Source of the DNA: Limonium bicolor
Lineage: Eukaryota; Streptophyta; Magnoliopsida; Caryophyllales; Plumbaginaceae
Length of the DNA: 64,000 nucleotides
Assembly: GCA_023374045.1 (NCBI GenBank)
Contig: CM041783.1
Location: forward strand, 120,715,503 to 120,779,502
Direction: 5' to 3'
Below the pieces are notes generated by a model. The model saw only the letters and a program-made list of their open reading frames with translations, did not search any database and was not told the DNA's origin. A program made the position numbers and the translations under genes. Positions 34,650 to 46,848 of the stretch are shown here, one piece after another (position 1 is the stretch's first letter; the number at the start of each line of letters is the position of its first letter).

Positions 34650-35295
34650 GGAAGCTAAAGTAGTAGCGGATGCCATAGAAATAGAGAAAGACCAAGGTGC
34701 GCAGTAAGCGACCATTGTAAGAGTATATTCAGATAGTGATTAGAGTTGATGAAGAAATGTGGTAAAGGAGACATGTTCGTTCCTATCTCATGAGAGATTT
34801 ACTGTCAAGGGTTTACGCTTCTGCACTCTGTATGACTGAGTGTTTTGGTATTGCACTTGTGCGGTAATGACCGAGTGGGAGAGCCAGGAATTGAGAAATG
34901 TCAATGAAGCCTGTTGAGTGAGAATCTAGAAAGATAACCGTGCGGCCATTGGCCAAAGATGCACAAAGAACGTGGGCAGTAACCCACAGGGCCCAGGATC
35001 GATATGTGGAAAAATGCAGAGTAGTATGAATGAAGAACTCTGGCACAGAACCAAGAAACAAACATAATCCATGAGCCACTATTAAACGAGGAAGCACTAC
35101 ATGCTAAGTAGTAGCTTGACCTCAACCGACAACAAGTCGGGAAAAATGAGTGAATAATCACAAAGGTATACAGTGTTATACGAAGTAGATTCCCAGAGAA
35201 CTGGGAGAGACAATCTAAAATTCATCGAATTCGCATACGGTAAGAGATACCAAGCGACGATTGAAATACATGGAGAATACCAAAGAGCGAATTAA
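34650..35295 (+). pseudogene. E2 RNase H - integrase relic
   Basis: Short readable scraps of pol (the end of RNase H near 34654-34680; the integrase I-E-F-A-Y stretch at 35217-35290), separated by sequence with stops in all frames. The stretch between them is shorter than in E1 (about 0.57 versus 0.85 kb), so deletions have occurred. Confidence 0.65.
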
Positions 35296-35484
35296 GCTCT
35301 AGTTATCAGGTCACGCAGCAGAAGCTTGTGGACCGTGATTCAGGGTTAAGTATACCTATGTCATAAACCCCTTGAAGCCTTAGAGGCTAGAACCGAACCC
35401 GGTTATGAGTTAACTAACCGTACTGAAGTTAAAACACTTCATAATACTCGAATTAATGAACCAATGTTCAGTGATAACATATGG

Positions 35485-35518
35485 TTGGTTACGCGGGCGT
35501 AACCCCTTTTAAGGGGGG
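35485..35518 (+). other. E2 hairpin plus internal polypurine-tract-like motif
   Basis: GGTTACG and CGTAACC arms, then CCCCTTTTAAGGGGGG. It is about 1.4 kb before the true polypurine tract at 36945-36957. The same pair of elements is present in E1, E3 and E4. Confidence 0.65.
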
Positions 35519-36092
35519 TAGGGCGAGAAACCGCTTAGAGTATGTTTTACGTATTGGTGCGTAAACTACTATGTGCATAGCACAAAAAGAAATTGTTTTG
35601 ATGATTGGAACTCATGTTACAAACATGTCTACCCATTCATCGTGTAAGTATGAGTATTGTGCATGAGAGATGCGAGTAATGTGTATGTAATAAATATGAA
35701 AAGAGAAGTAGAGAAACTCCTGGGGAATGAGAATCCCTATAGTATATGTCTAGTGAGATTAGACATGAGATATGATGAGTATGAATCGGCATGAAACCGA
35801 TGTGTAACCTAAGAGGGAGTGAGTCCCCTAGGTGATTTTATTTGAGAATGATAGATGGAGTGAGTTCCATCCTTTGGAGTTGTATGTTATGTGTTTTAAA
35901 TTGAGCAACAATTTGAGTAAAAGAGGCCACAAGTATGGAATGCCTAGGCAAGGTAAGTGAAACAAATAGAGAATAATGGATGACTTAAGTTCCATGATAA
36001 AGATAAATTGAAACAGATTGTTTTATGAATACGACTAGAAAGAGTAAAAGATAGAAAACGAAAATGTTTGACTATCTGATTGTTTGAAACTG

Positions 36093-36230
36093 ACGTGGGA
36101 GGTGGAACTTGATCTGCTAGCGATCAAGGGAAACCGAACACAAATTGGGGTGGAAGGACAGTCCAACACTGATGCTGATCACATCAGGGTTGGATGATTC
36201 TTGAAGCTCCCTATAAGTGGTCACAAGTAA
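36093..36230 (+). other. Conserved 3'-proximal non-coding block in E2
   Basis: It runs from GACGTGGGAGGTGGAACTTG to GTGGTCACAAGTAATCAC. Reverse counterparts with high visible identity are at about 20885-21025 (E3) and 57115-57265 (E4). It includes a CTGATG...CATCAG inverted repeat. No open frame is shared. Confidence 0.75.
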
Positions 36231-36957
36231 TCACGCTAAGGAAGGATACAACTACCATAAACCGGATTTGAGTGTGTGATGTTTTAAAAAGAATTTTCAA
36301 ACAGATTTTGAAAAAGAATTTTCTTCAAGTATGAAGATGGAAATGAAAACTGGTTTTGAAACCGCTATCACCCGCCGATGGCTGAGCCTTAAGTCTTGAT
36401 GACCGGTAGAATGGGGGCGTGTATTAGTTTTGAAACCATTGCACCGTACGTGCGGCGGTCCTAAGTGACCGGTTGGGGGGTGTCAGTGTGTGATTTTTCC
36501 AAAGGCAGCGGGACGGGGAGAGTACCCTGAGATGTTCCTGTGTTGAGTGAGTCAACCAGAGTGCCTGAGGATATGTATATGTGTAACGTTTTGATCAGAA
36601 CCGAAGGGACCGTGGGCCAGAGAGAGTAAGTGCCCATTTGTCATGAAACGGCTGTGAACCAGAAAGAGTAAGTGTTCAACGTGACCGGTACCTGAGGGAT
36701 CAGTAGTATATCACTCAACATGGATTCGAGGACTGTAGTGCCTTCTTGTCTTCGGACCGATTCCATGGAGAGAGTAAAAAGAGTATTTTTGATTGCTATA
36801 CATGCTGTGATATGTGTGTGGTATGTGTAGTATGAAATGAGACGGACTTGTGGAGTCAGTAGGGTTATACATGTACTATAACCTTGGCATTGAATGCCAT
36901 GAGAGTAACCATCTAGATTCACCGACTTTGAGGACAAAGTTCCTAAGGGGGGTAGAT

Positions 36958-39900
36958 TGTAATACCCTGGATCTAAAAATGGCGATTAAATTACTCTAAT
37001 ATGATTATAAAAGGCCTAATGGTGCCTAAAGAGTATTGGTAAAGAGAATAAAACCAAAAGAAAAGAGAAAACGCTTGAAAAGCGAAAAACGCTAAAATGC
37101 GCGTTAAATGAGTATAAGAGATCTATGATCTCGAGAGGGTCCGAGATGGATTCCTAAGGCTTAGTTAGGCCTAATAAGTATACGGGAATTATTCCCGAAG
37201 AAAACGGATCCAAATAATGGATTAGAACGCTAACGGAGTTTAAAGCACGTTTTTTTCGAGAAAACCCGAAAACGTGACTTTAAGTGGTCAAACGGACCCG
37301 TAAAAATTATAGTTGATTAAATAACTATAATTAAGTATTAATGGAAGCTTAATAACCATTAAAAATAAAGAAACGAGAAAAATCCGAAAAACGGGCCCGG
37401 TTAGTGAATAGTGCCGAACCGGGTAAAATAACGAGCGTTTTCTGTAAGAAAACGAAAAAAGCTCTAGTTTAAATAATATGTGGGGCCGGTTTTTATTAGA
37501 CTAGTCAGCCCTCTCTATTAGCTAATTAACAAAGAAAAAGAAGAGTTGAAAAGTCAAAAAGGGGGAATAGTGAAAAGTTATTTACTTACCTTTTCTTTCT
37601 TCCCTTTCCTCATTTCTTCTTCACATCTGAACTCCCTCACCTCTCCTCCGTATGCTCCCCTCCTCCTTCCTTGCTTGGACGATTTCAAGCTGCAACAAAG
37701 GGCTCCAATGGCAACTCCACTTCCACCTCATGCCCAAGTCTCATTTATGCTCCAAATTCGAAATAAATTATATATTTGAACTCCTCTCCTCAAGCCCTAT
37801 CATCCTATCTTTTCGGAATTTCAAATGGAGGAGTTTCATTTTCATGGGTTTTGGGCATTTGAAGAGTAAACCACATCTTTTTGGAGCTTGGAGTCTCCTT
37901 GTTGGTTTAAGGTAAGAAAAACCACAAAATTCCATCATTTCCTTTACTCTTTGGTGGCCGGTTTGTAACTCCCCAATTTTCCCTTGTTTTTCCTTCCTTG
38001 AATGAGCCACGTTCAAGCTTCAAAAGCTCATGGGGAGTCATTCTTTGATTCATGACCAAAATGCCATCCTAAAGTTTCAAGGTAAATCTCAATTTTGTGC
38101 TTTAAGCACTTTCCTTGCCTCTTAGCTTAATTAATAAGCTTAGGTGAATTGAATTGTGTCTAAACCCCCATTTCGGTATTGACTTGGAGGTTGATAAGGG
38201 TATTGACCAATTTGACCGAAAATCAAGAGAGGAGAAAGAAGGAGAGCAAAGGAGGAATATGTGAACATTTAAGGTAAGAAACTTATCTTAGTGTGGTCCT
38301 ATATGTTTTAGGATTTGGGAAGGGTTAATGAATAAATGAACCCCACTTGAGTTGTGGTAGCAATGTGCTTGTACAAAATAATGCAAGTGAGAAAACATTG
38401 TGAATTTAGGGTTTGATTAAGTGTTATGCATTTTATGAATTATGCATTGTATTGAATTTGGAGAATTGATGAGTATTGGTGAACTTGTATGTGCTGGTAG
38501 AACCCATGATGGGTTGGTTAGTTTTAGGTTGAATAATGCGATGAAAAAGTTTGGACAATGCTTGAGAAGTAGCCAAGCTATGGCAAAATTTGTGTAGAAA
38601 TCTAAGTTGAATTAAATGTTGGTTTGGGTGGTGAATAGCCTAGGAGTGGCTAGGTATGTATGAAGAGTGATTGGAGTTAGTAAACCACTTTGGGGATGCT
38701 TGTGATAATATAGAAGATTGGTGCAAAATCAGTAGCAAATAGATTGTTTAAATGCTTGAGGAGTTTCTAGAAAACAAAGGAGATTAAGGTTTTAAGAGTG
38801 AGTCATGGAACTTGGTATGAGGTGTGCATTATCTTGGAAGTTTTGGAATGGTTAAATGAAGAGAGAGCAATAATGCTAGTATCAAGAGAGGTTAGAAAAT
38901 GCACAAGTGTGCATTAGTGCAAAAGGAGAATGCAAATTTGTGATTTTGGGCAAGAATTTGAGTAAGGGTTTAACCCATGATTTAAAGAGGGTTAGAGCAT
39001 GTTTAAAGGTGATTAATCATGTAGGAATCTTGTGGAAGGATTAGAGGAGGATTGGGTGTGGATTAAGGATTGAATTGGGGTTGAAAAATAATGTGAGTTG
39101 CAGGTTTTAGCAGGGTCCGGGACCTAGTCCATGGACAAGGACCCGGACCACCCCCTGTTTTCTTACCGAGAGTTCAATGCCCACCTTGGTCCGGGACTTA
39201 AGATGAGGACAAGGTCCCGGACCACCCCATTTATTTAGGCCAAGTGTGCAGGCTGTGTTTGGTCCGGGACTTGTGATAGGGACAAGGTCCCGGACCAGTG
39301 TTGAAATTCCACCCGAGAGTTGTGATGAGTATTGGTCCGGGACTTAGGGTGTGGACCAAGTCCCGGACCACCCCCAGAAACCTACAGAGAGTATTTTAAA
39401 GGTTTTAAATGATGGGGGTTTGAATGTTAATGATGATATAAGATGTTAAGGCCTTGTTTGGTGGCATGTAAAGGCCCTAGGAAGTGTGAGAAAGTGTTAG
39501 AAGTGATTGAGAAGTGAGAACTCAAATTAATAAAAGTAAAACCGAGAAAACGGGATAACGGGGTAACTACGGGAGTAACATTTTATTATGTTCCGTATGA
39601 TATTAGTATTATAATAATGTTGAAACATTATCAGAGAACCGTGCGTGACCCGAGCTTGGTGAGATGACACGGTAAAAAAAACCCCGGTGAAAGGTATGAT
39701 TTTCTCATGCCCCGTATGCTAACCGAGTTACTCTGATTTGTGTGTTTGTGTGCCGGCTTAATCAAGATTAAAGCATGAAAATAATCCCTTGTTTGATTAT
39801 GTATGCCTTGATGTATATTGTATGAGCTAACATACTTGTATGCCGGTGTGGTCTAACAGAGTGCCTAGACCGACTCATAGTGAGTATTGATTGACTAATA

Positions 39901-41455
39901 ACCCGTAGTACGGGTAGTCTCATAAGCAATGGAAATATGCAAACACACAACTATCGATTAAAGTATAACGATATCGTAAACATATGAACTCCCTAGAATG
40001 TGAGGAGATGTACGGGTTGAGTAAATACCCGATAACGGTTAGAAAACCTTATTGAAACAATCCACGAAATAAATATGAGTGGAGAGATAAATGAACCTCC
40101 ATCGAGAGGATTGAAGTTAGTCCAATGATGTGAATATATAAGAAAGGTAAAAGAGACCTAAGGGACTATGTGGTTCCCTTGAGACACGGTCGACCTCCTA
40201 AATGAGGATTTTACCCGGTATAAGAAAATATCCGAATGTACAAGCATATGATTGTGAGGGTAACCCTTAAACCTAAGATTACCCGAATTTAAGTAAAGTT
40301 CCCAAAGTCATTAGAAACATCGAGAATGATGCTTCTAGACTAATGTACAAGATATTACTATAACTCCGAGAGAGGAGTGTATGGGAACGAGAGTAGTCCG
40401 AGAGTAGTCGGACCTAAGTAAAAGAGATAGGAACTAAGAGAGAGTTCCGTGAGCTGGTTGAACCTTCCCACCATGCTAGACCCAGAGTAGGGTCGAAACC
40501 GGGGAAGTAAGACTATGCTAGAGAGCCATGAGTTTTGGCTTAAGTATGTAATAAGAGTAACAAGCGTGACGTAGGAGACCTGTAGTGTCTCGAGAATCTA
40601 CAAGAGCTTGAGTATGAATAACCCAAGAGTGTGGGTGAGATAATGAGTATAAATAACCCGAGAGAAAGGGGTGAGTATATGTATAAATAACCCGAGAGAA
40701 AGGGGTGAGTATATGTATGAGTAACCCGAGAGAATGGGTAAGTATAAGAATGAGTAGCCCAAGAGAATGGGTGTGTATATGAATAAGTAACCCGAGAGAG
40801 CGGGTGAGGTATTGAATAATTAAACAAGGCATAGTGAGGAATAACCCTCAATGCCTAAGAGTAACCAGTTACCACTAACAACATTGTTATGTTAGTTAGG
40901 AATCGTGTTCCGTGATTGGATGTAGATTCCTCGTGTGATATACATATATATTGTATTGCCATGATGCATGTTGTTTGATTAAAATGAACTCCATGTATAT
41001 CCGACCCAAAGTAGTCGGCGTACCGCGGTTAGCACGCGGTATATGAGAATTTCATATTCAGCGTAAGCTGACCCCCCTAGGGGGAACGTTTTTAGTGTGC
41101 AGGTACTTGAAGCTGACCACCGTTTGAGAGAGTAGGACGGGGACAGTTATGAAGTGTGGGTAGTTAGATCGTAATTACTTATGCATTTGAATGAGGTGTA
41201 AGTCCGAGTATGTTATCGGCATCCGTATATTGTAGACTCGGTATAGTAAAGAAGTGAAAGTATTGTATTTGTATGAAGTACTCGGTTGTTCCAGTTCATC
41301 AGACCGTTACGGTATGTAAGAAAGGCCTGGTTAGCCACATGGGTGGCTAACGGCGTTGTTTCACCCCTCGTTGTAATTAGAGTTCCGCTGCGTGAGTAGG
41401 AGTAATTAGTAACAGTTTAAGAGGTAATGACGAGATTAACGGTTGGGGTGTTACA
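36958..41455 (+). repeat. E2 3' LTR (4498 bp, uninterrupted)
   Basis: The intact reference copy for the E2 LTR, directly after the polypurine tract AAGGGGGGTAGAT. It contains the hairpin array (39114-39370), the 34-bp minisatellite (40612-40812) and the conserved end block (about 41000-41103). It is followed by TSD ATATA. Confidence 0.95.
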
Positions 41456-41460
41456 ATATA

Positions 41461-44400
41461 GTATCACATTTGGAGGTCTATATCAATGGGAAATCAAAAA
41501 TTTCACAACAATGTGCCTTGTTTTTGATGAATAGTGAATTAATTAAGCTAGTTTATAACATAAGTCTATATAAGTGAGACATTGGTCAACAAAGACTTAA
41601 TTACCCTCATTCATTAAAGGGGGCCGGTTTTTTTAAGTGTGTGACTCACCACACTTATCTAGCTAAGTAAAGAGAAAGCAAATAAGTCTTATAAAGCATA
41701 AAGTACTATTCACCTTTTAAGATAAATATCACATTTTACTTACCTCTCTCTCACTTCTTCATTCTCCCTTGTTTCCCACGATTTCTTGCTTTTCTTCTCC
41801 ATTCACGTAGAGCTCAACTCCATGAAAGCTCCATCTTCTCTTGCACACCACTTGCTCATTTAAGCTCCAAATCCAAAACAAAATACATATTCCTCTTAGT
41901 TAGCTCAAGCTCCTTCTTCCTATCTTTTCAAAACTTCAAGAGCTTCATTTTGGTGCCAAGTCAAACCACCATTAGAGGAGGAAATTCAAGTTTGGAGACT
42001 CCATTGGCATCTCCATTCTCTTAAGGTAAAGAAAGTGTAAGAAAATCTAGGTTTCCACCATTTTCTTCACATGTCCGAAAATATATACTCATGGGACTCC
42101 ATGTTTATGCCTTGTTCTAGCTTGTTTCTACTCTTCAAAGGAGAGAGGAGGTCCTTTTGCTTCACATCCAAGTTTGTCTTGAGAAACCAAGGTAAAACAA
42201 TCACATTAATACCTTAAAACTTATTTTTAAACCTAGGGTTTGTTCCTTAGGGTTAATGTGTTATCTAGTACTCATTGGAGTCATTGGATATTGGTTAGAA
42301 CATTGGCAAGGAGAATCACATTGGTGACCGAGATTGAACAATGGAAAACCTAAGGAAGAAAGCTTTTAAGCTTGTGAGAAAACAAGGTAAATTACTTACC
42401 TTAAGGTGTTTGTTGTTTAAGGGAATGAGATGTAGGTATATGATGAGTTTAGTGTAGAGTTTATATTGGGAAGGTGCTATAAAACCTAGGAGAAACAATG
42501 ACTATTCTTGTGAACTTGTGACTAAGGAGCAAATGAGAAAAGAGATAGTTTAAGAATATAAAGGTGAAGTACAAGAAGCATTTTTTCAATGGGAGCCTTG
42601 TTGAGTGTATTCGCAGGTTGAAGGCATATATATGTGGAAATTCAGTGGTTAAGATTATTGTCATTTAAGGGCCTAAGTGCCAAGCATTTTAAGTTTAAGC
42701 ACTATATGATGATGTGGTGTGGTTTTGGTGTAAATTGGGTGTTAAGTTGTTGTGGCGAGAATTTGGGTGATATTGGTTGTTTGATGGAGAAAAACCATGT
42801 GTTAGGTGGTATTATATACTAGAGAACCTATGGCAAAATTTAAAGGAGAGTTTAAGTGTTTAAGATATTCTAAGGGAATTTAATGACTAAGGAGGTACTA
42901 GGATGTTCTAGATATTGTCTTGGTGAAAAAGGGGGTGAAGTTAAGGTGTCTTAATGACTTAGGTATCACCATGGAGGATTTATGAATCAAGAGAATGTAT
43001 TTGAGTATTTAGAACTTAGGTAAAAGTTGGTAAACAACTAGGAAGGAAGTTTAGGTTGTGAAGGAACATTAAGTAAATGCTTAAGAGAGTTTTAGATAGT
43101 GAAAGATGCTTGGGAGATGATGTTATAGTGGTGAGGAAAACATTTGGCATAGTGGTTACATTAGGTATGAACCACCACCTAGGAACCTAGAGGAAGGTAC
43201 AAGTGTTAGCATTATTACAAGGAAAATGTATAATGATTAAGGTGAATCTTGGTGAATGATTAATGTGTTTAAGGAGATAGAAAATGAGTCTTATGGATGT
43301 TGTATGAGGGTATAAGTGTACCAAATAATGTTAGGAGACATTATGAGGGTTTAGGTGAAGTTTGGTGAAAATTGGTTAAGTGTTTGAAGGCTTAGAAAAT
43401 GAGTGTTTTGCCTTGTCCGAACATCCGTCTGGACATGGACGTTCGGACAGGCCCTGTTGCGTGGGAATTTTCAGTCTCGACTTGTGTCCGACCTTTGGAA
43501 GTCCGGACACAATTTCGGACGTGTTTGCTTCTACTTTGAATTTTCCTCGACCCATGTCCGAACTTCCGAAGTCCGGACACAAGTTCGGACAGGCGTCTGT
43601 TTTCAGTTTTGAGTCTCGACTTGTGTCCGAACTTGGGAAGTCCAGACACAAGTTTGGACAAGTCACTGTATGGACCAAAAACCTTGTTTAAGGTTAGGAA
43701 ATGATGGGGATAATTAAGTATGGATGTTATGAGATTGTTAAGGACTTGTTTGGTGGGTGTGATGGTCATTAAGTGGGAGAGTAAGTGTAATAAATAATGA
43801 GGAAATGATGTACTTAGGAGTCAAGTTAAAAAAAACATAAGGCTTAGTGAAAAACAATGGGTAAAAGTTGATGTCTAGGAAAGTTAAGTAATTCTATTGA
43901 GTTGGATTGATAATAACCTAAAACTGAATCAATGTTCTAGGCTTTGTGAATTGGGACTTGGAAGGAGATAAACCAAACGATCGTCGACGGTGAACGGTAC
44001 AGTCCTTCTTGTGACCTGCTTGCTAACGAGGTGTCCCTCGGCTTGTGTGCTATCTGTTTAATTGCTATGACTAAAACAAGATAAAGCAGCAACCGGTTAT
44101 ATTGTTCTCGTGTGATTGTGTTATTTACACTAACCCGCGAGACTTTAGATTGTTACTAACCAAGTTTAGTACTTACTGAGTTAAGAATAAGAGTTAAGCT
44201 TGATGGTTGTTGGTTAATGCCCGTTAAGGCTTAGCTAGCACATGGTGTTTAAGATGTCTAACTGGAACTTGAGTGAGGAAACCCGGGACCGATCTCCGGT
44301 CATGCATGCTAAGGAAAAAGGGGACGGTATCTGAATCAGATCCGCCCTCCGCTTAAGGACTTGTCTTCGGACTTGTAGCCTAGGGCCGGTTGCCGGCTCA

Positions 44401-45143
44401 GCTACGCTGGACTCCCGTCCAGAGTAGGTGGCATTAAGATGGTGCGGTGGGATCACCTAAATCCCAGGTTCGAATTAAGCTACAACCAATCCCTTCCAGG
44501 AAAGGTTTGTATACTGAGATTAAGTTTAAGATTGAGATTGAGATTAAGGTAAGGTAAGGAACTGAGATTAAGGAAATGAGGACTGAGGAAGGGGGTTACT
44601 AACCCACTTGTTAAGGGAACGCTTGAGTCGTTCATTGGTTGTGAACTATATGTTCATCTGTGGTTATTGTTATTGCACTTCATATTATGCATGTGTATGT
44701 AATCAATTTCCATGCTATCGACAATTAGTCGTCGTAGCCCCGTTAGCTTGGGGGCCATGAGAGGGTGTACCAGCATTCGTGCTGACCCCTCGGGGGCTAT
44801 TTTTACACTTGCAGGTAAGAGGCCTGAGGATCGCACTACGAAGTAGGAAGCGTTTAGACTTAGGGTGGGACATTTCTATTGGTTCGGGTTGCGCCTGTGC
44901 ACCCGACTGTTTATAAATTAAACTGATGTAAGTTTTGGGATTGTGTTATAAGATACTAGTACTCGGTTTTGGTTGTGGTATATTAATGTTGATGTTTGTG
45001 AGATGGTAGAGTATTGTAACATTTAAGCGCTGTATATTCAACGATCATACCGTGGCAAGGTCCAGGTGTTTATATTTCCGCTGCGACGTATTTGATTAGT
45101 TTCAGTTTGCGATAACCACGATAGCTTTGGATGGGGTGTTACA
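41461..45143 (+). repeat. E1 3' LTR, right part
   Basis: It matches 2842-6536 of the 5' LTR, with small indels and some base changes. It includes the hairpin array at 43414-43660 and the conserved end block (about 44715-44815). It ends GGGTGTTACA at 45143, followed by TSD TTAGA. Confidence 0.95.
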
Positions 45144-45199
45144 TTAGACAAGTCAGAATAATCACAAAAATCTAGAAATTAAAATGAATACTTAAAGCC

Positions 45200-46150
45200 C
45201 TATTTGACCACTTAAAATGATAAGAAATATTTTAGTATTTGAAGGAATATTAGCCAAAACACTTATAAAGATTGTGGGATGTTATCGTAAATTAACGAAA
45301 TTATAATGATTAAAATGTGAATATTAGAACCCTAGGGGTTTGTTGGGAATGTTAGAGAATTTTGGGGTTAGTTTTAGTGAATTAATTAATTAAGGGTTAT
45401 AATATATGGTTTAAGTACTAATGTGTAACAATTTAAAAATCTATGGGTATATAATGTAAATTCCTAAAGATTAAGGGCTGGGATGGAATTTAAATGACCT
45501 GAAGGGTCGGTGTAATTTGGGTAAATTATGAGTTGGTTTTGTAATTTGGTTAATTAAGGAGTATAACATATAGTTTAAGTATTAAAATGTAACATTTTAT
45601 AAAGCCATGGGGCTACTTTGTAATTAATCGAAAGTCTGGGTGGAAATGGGAATTAGAACAACCCTTGGGGTTATTCGGAAATTTGGGGAAGTATTTGTTG
45701 GTTTTTGGAATTAAATAAATCAATATGTATAATATAAAGTCTTGATATTAAATTGTAAGTTTATAAAATAAATATGGGCCAAAGTGTAAATAATGAAAGT
45801 TAAGGGTTAAAATGCATTAAGACCGAACAGTAGGGGCTGTTGAGAATTAAGAAAAATATTGGGTTAGTTTTGGTAATTAAAATGATTAAGGTGTATATTA
45901 TAAAGTTTTAAGTATTAGAATTAAAGATTACAAAACAAAAGGGGGTTATAGTGTAAATAAAAGTAATATATGGGTGGATAAATAAATTTGGGTAGCATGT
46001 TGGGACTGTCCAATAATATATATTTATATGTGCACATGTATATTATAAGGCTTAAATACCTTAGGTTATAAGTGATAAGGTTAATAATGTAACAAATATA
46101 ATATATGGGATAGTTTCATAAATAATCAAAACATGTGGGAATGGTATGGA
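45200..46150 (+). repeat. AT-rich divergent tandem array, period about 165 bp
   Basis: About five degenerate copies repeat the order: TTGGTTTTGGTAATTAA-like, then ATATAAAGTTTAAGTATTA-like, then GTAATAAT(G)AAAG, then GGAATTAGAAC..GGGG. Copies begin near 45365, 45533, 45698 and 45860, with partial copies on each side. It lies between the E1 TSD and the E7 LTR fragment, and is either part of the E0 LTR or older flanking DNA. Confidence 0.65.
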
Positions 46151-46158
46151 GATTTCCT

Positions 46159-46848
46159 ATAACACCCCTACTAGTTTGGCTCCTAATTGTCGTATAAACG
46201 TTGTACTTAATAATTAAATCGCAGCGGTAAATAAAAGACTGTCGTTCTATGGTGTCACCGTCATCGCTCGCTCATACGAGTGATAACGCGTTACATGATA
46301 ATCTACATACGAAACGTATTCCCACAGTGACCACAAGAGATAGATAGTAGTGCTTAAACAAAACTAGAATATATACAACATAAGTCCGTCTTTACATAAA
46401 TCCGTACACGTGAGCGTCTAACCAAATATACACCTCGGTTCACAAAACCCGAGTCCAAAATAATCCCGCTTCAGTCCGTACCAAGTCTAAACCAAAAGTC
46501 GCTAAAAACCGCCACGCCTCGCGTCGATGCCCTGCTAGTCTCCTGAAAATAAACATGGTTGTGGTATGAAATCAGCCCCTGCTGAGTATGTTATCACACG
46601 CCCCGACATGCCTCCTCAAACCCCTCAATTAATTAGTCGAGAGCATGAGATTCGTTACATGCAATACCGTTTTAATATTTAAACTGTAAACAATTAATAG
46701 TAATAAACATACACTAAACACAATCATCAACACACATAATATAATCCACACAACATAACCAATGAACAACAAGGCGAAACAACGAGAATAATAAACGAGT
46801 ATTAATTCCCGTCCTTGGCATAAAAGTCCAATATTGTTCGCCAACATA
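46159..46848 (-). mobile_element. E7: old chromovirus LTR fragment, minus strand
   Basis: It starts TATAACACCCC (a mutated TGTAACACCCC end) and later shows CGCAGCGGTAAAT and a diverged form of the hairpin block with CAGCCCCTGCTG and AATTAGTCGAGAGCATGAG. It is cut at 46849 by the start of E5. Confidence 0.6.

Larger units (their letters stand above)
31956..36957 (+). mobile_element. E2 internal region: heavily decayed pol with conserved non-coding blocks
   Basis: There is no long ORF. Relics can be read: GCTAAAGTAGTAGCGGATGC near 34654 encodes A-K-V-V-A-D-A, the end of RNase H, and 35217-35290 reads as I-E-F-A-Y-G-K-R-Y-Q-A-T-I, the integrase stretch after the active site. The order and rough spacing match E1. 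Non-coding blocks shared with E3 and E4 lie at 31960-31987, 32891-32910, 33295-33440, 35485-35518 and 36093-36230. Confidence 0.8.
13273..41455 (+). mobile_element. E2: non-autonomous chromovirus-like LTR element (interrupted by E3)
   Basis: It begins TGTAATACCCC and ends GGGTGTTACA, with perfect TSD ATATA (13268-13272 and 41456-41460). 5' LTR: 13273-15912 plus 30105-31955 (about 4.49 kb). Internal region: 31956-36957 (5.0 kb). 3' LTR: 36958-41455 (4498 bp). Its length without E3 is about 14.0 kb. The LTR copies look a few percent different. The internal region has the primer site and polypurine tract but no long ORF. Confidence 0.95.
2467..45143 (+). mobile_element. E1: Tekay/Del-like chromovirus carrying an AlkB domain (interrupted by E2)
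   Basis: A complete LTR retrotransposon: 5' LTR 2467-6536, internal region 6537-12896, 3' LTR 12897-13272 plus 41461-45143. The LTRs start TGAAATACCCC and end GTGTTACA. The 5-bp TSD TTAGA is perfect (2462-2466 and 45144-45148). Without E2 (13273-41455) and its TSD copy the element is about 14.5 kb. Internal order is PBS, gag in three exons, AlkB exon, protease, RT, RNase H, integrase, chromodomain, polypurine tract. The LTR copies differ mainly by scattered small indels. Gag and AlkB are open. Pol has two frameshifts and one nonsense codon, so this copy is probably not autonomous now. Confidence 0.95.
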
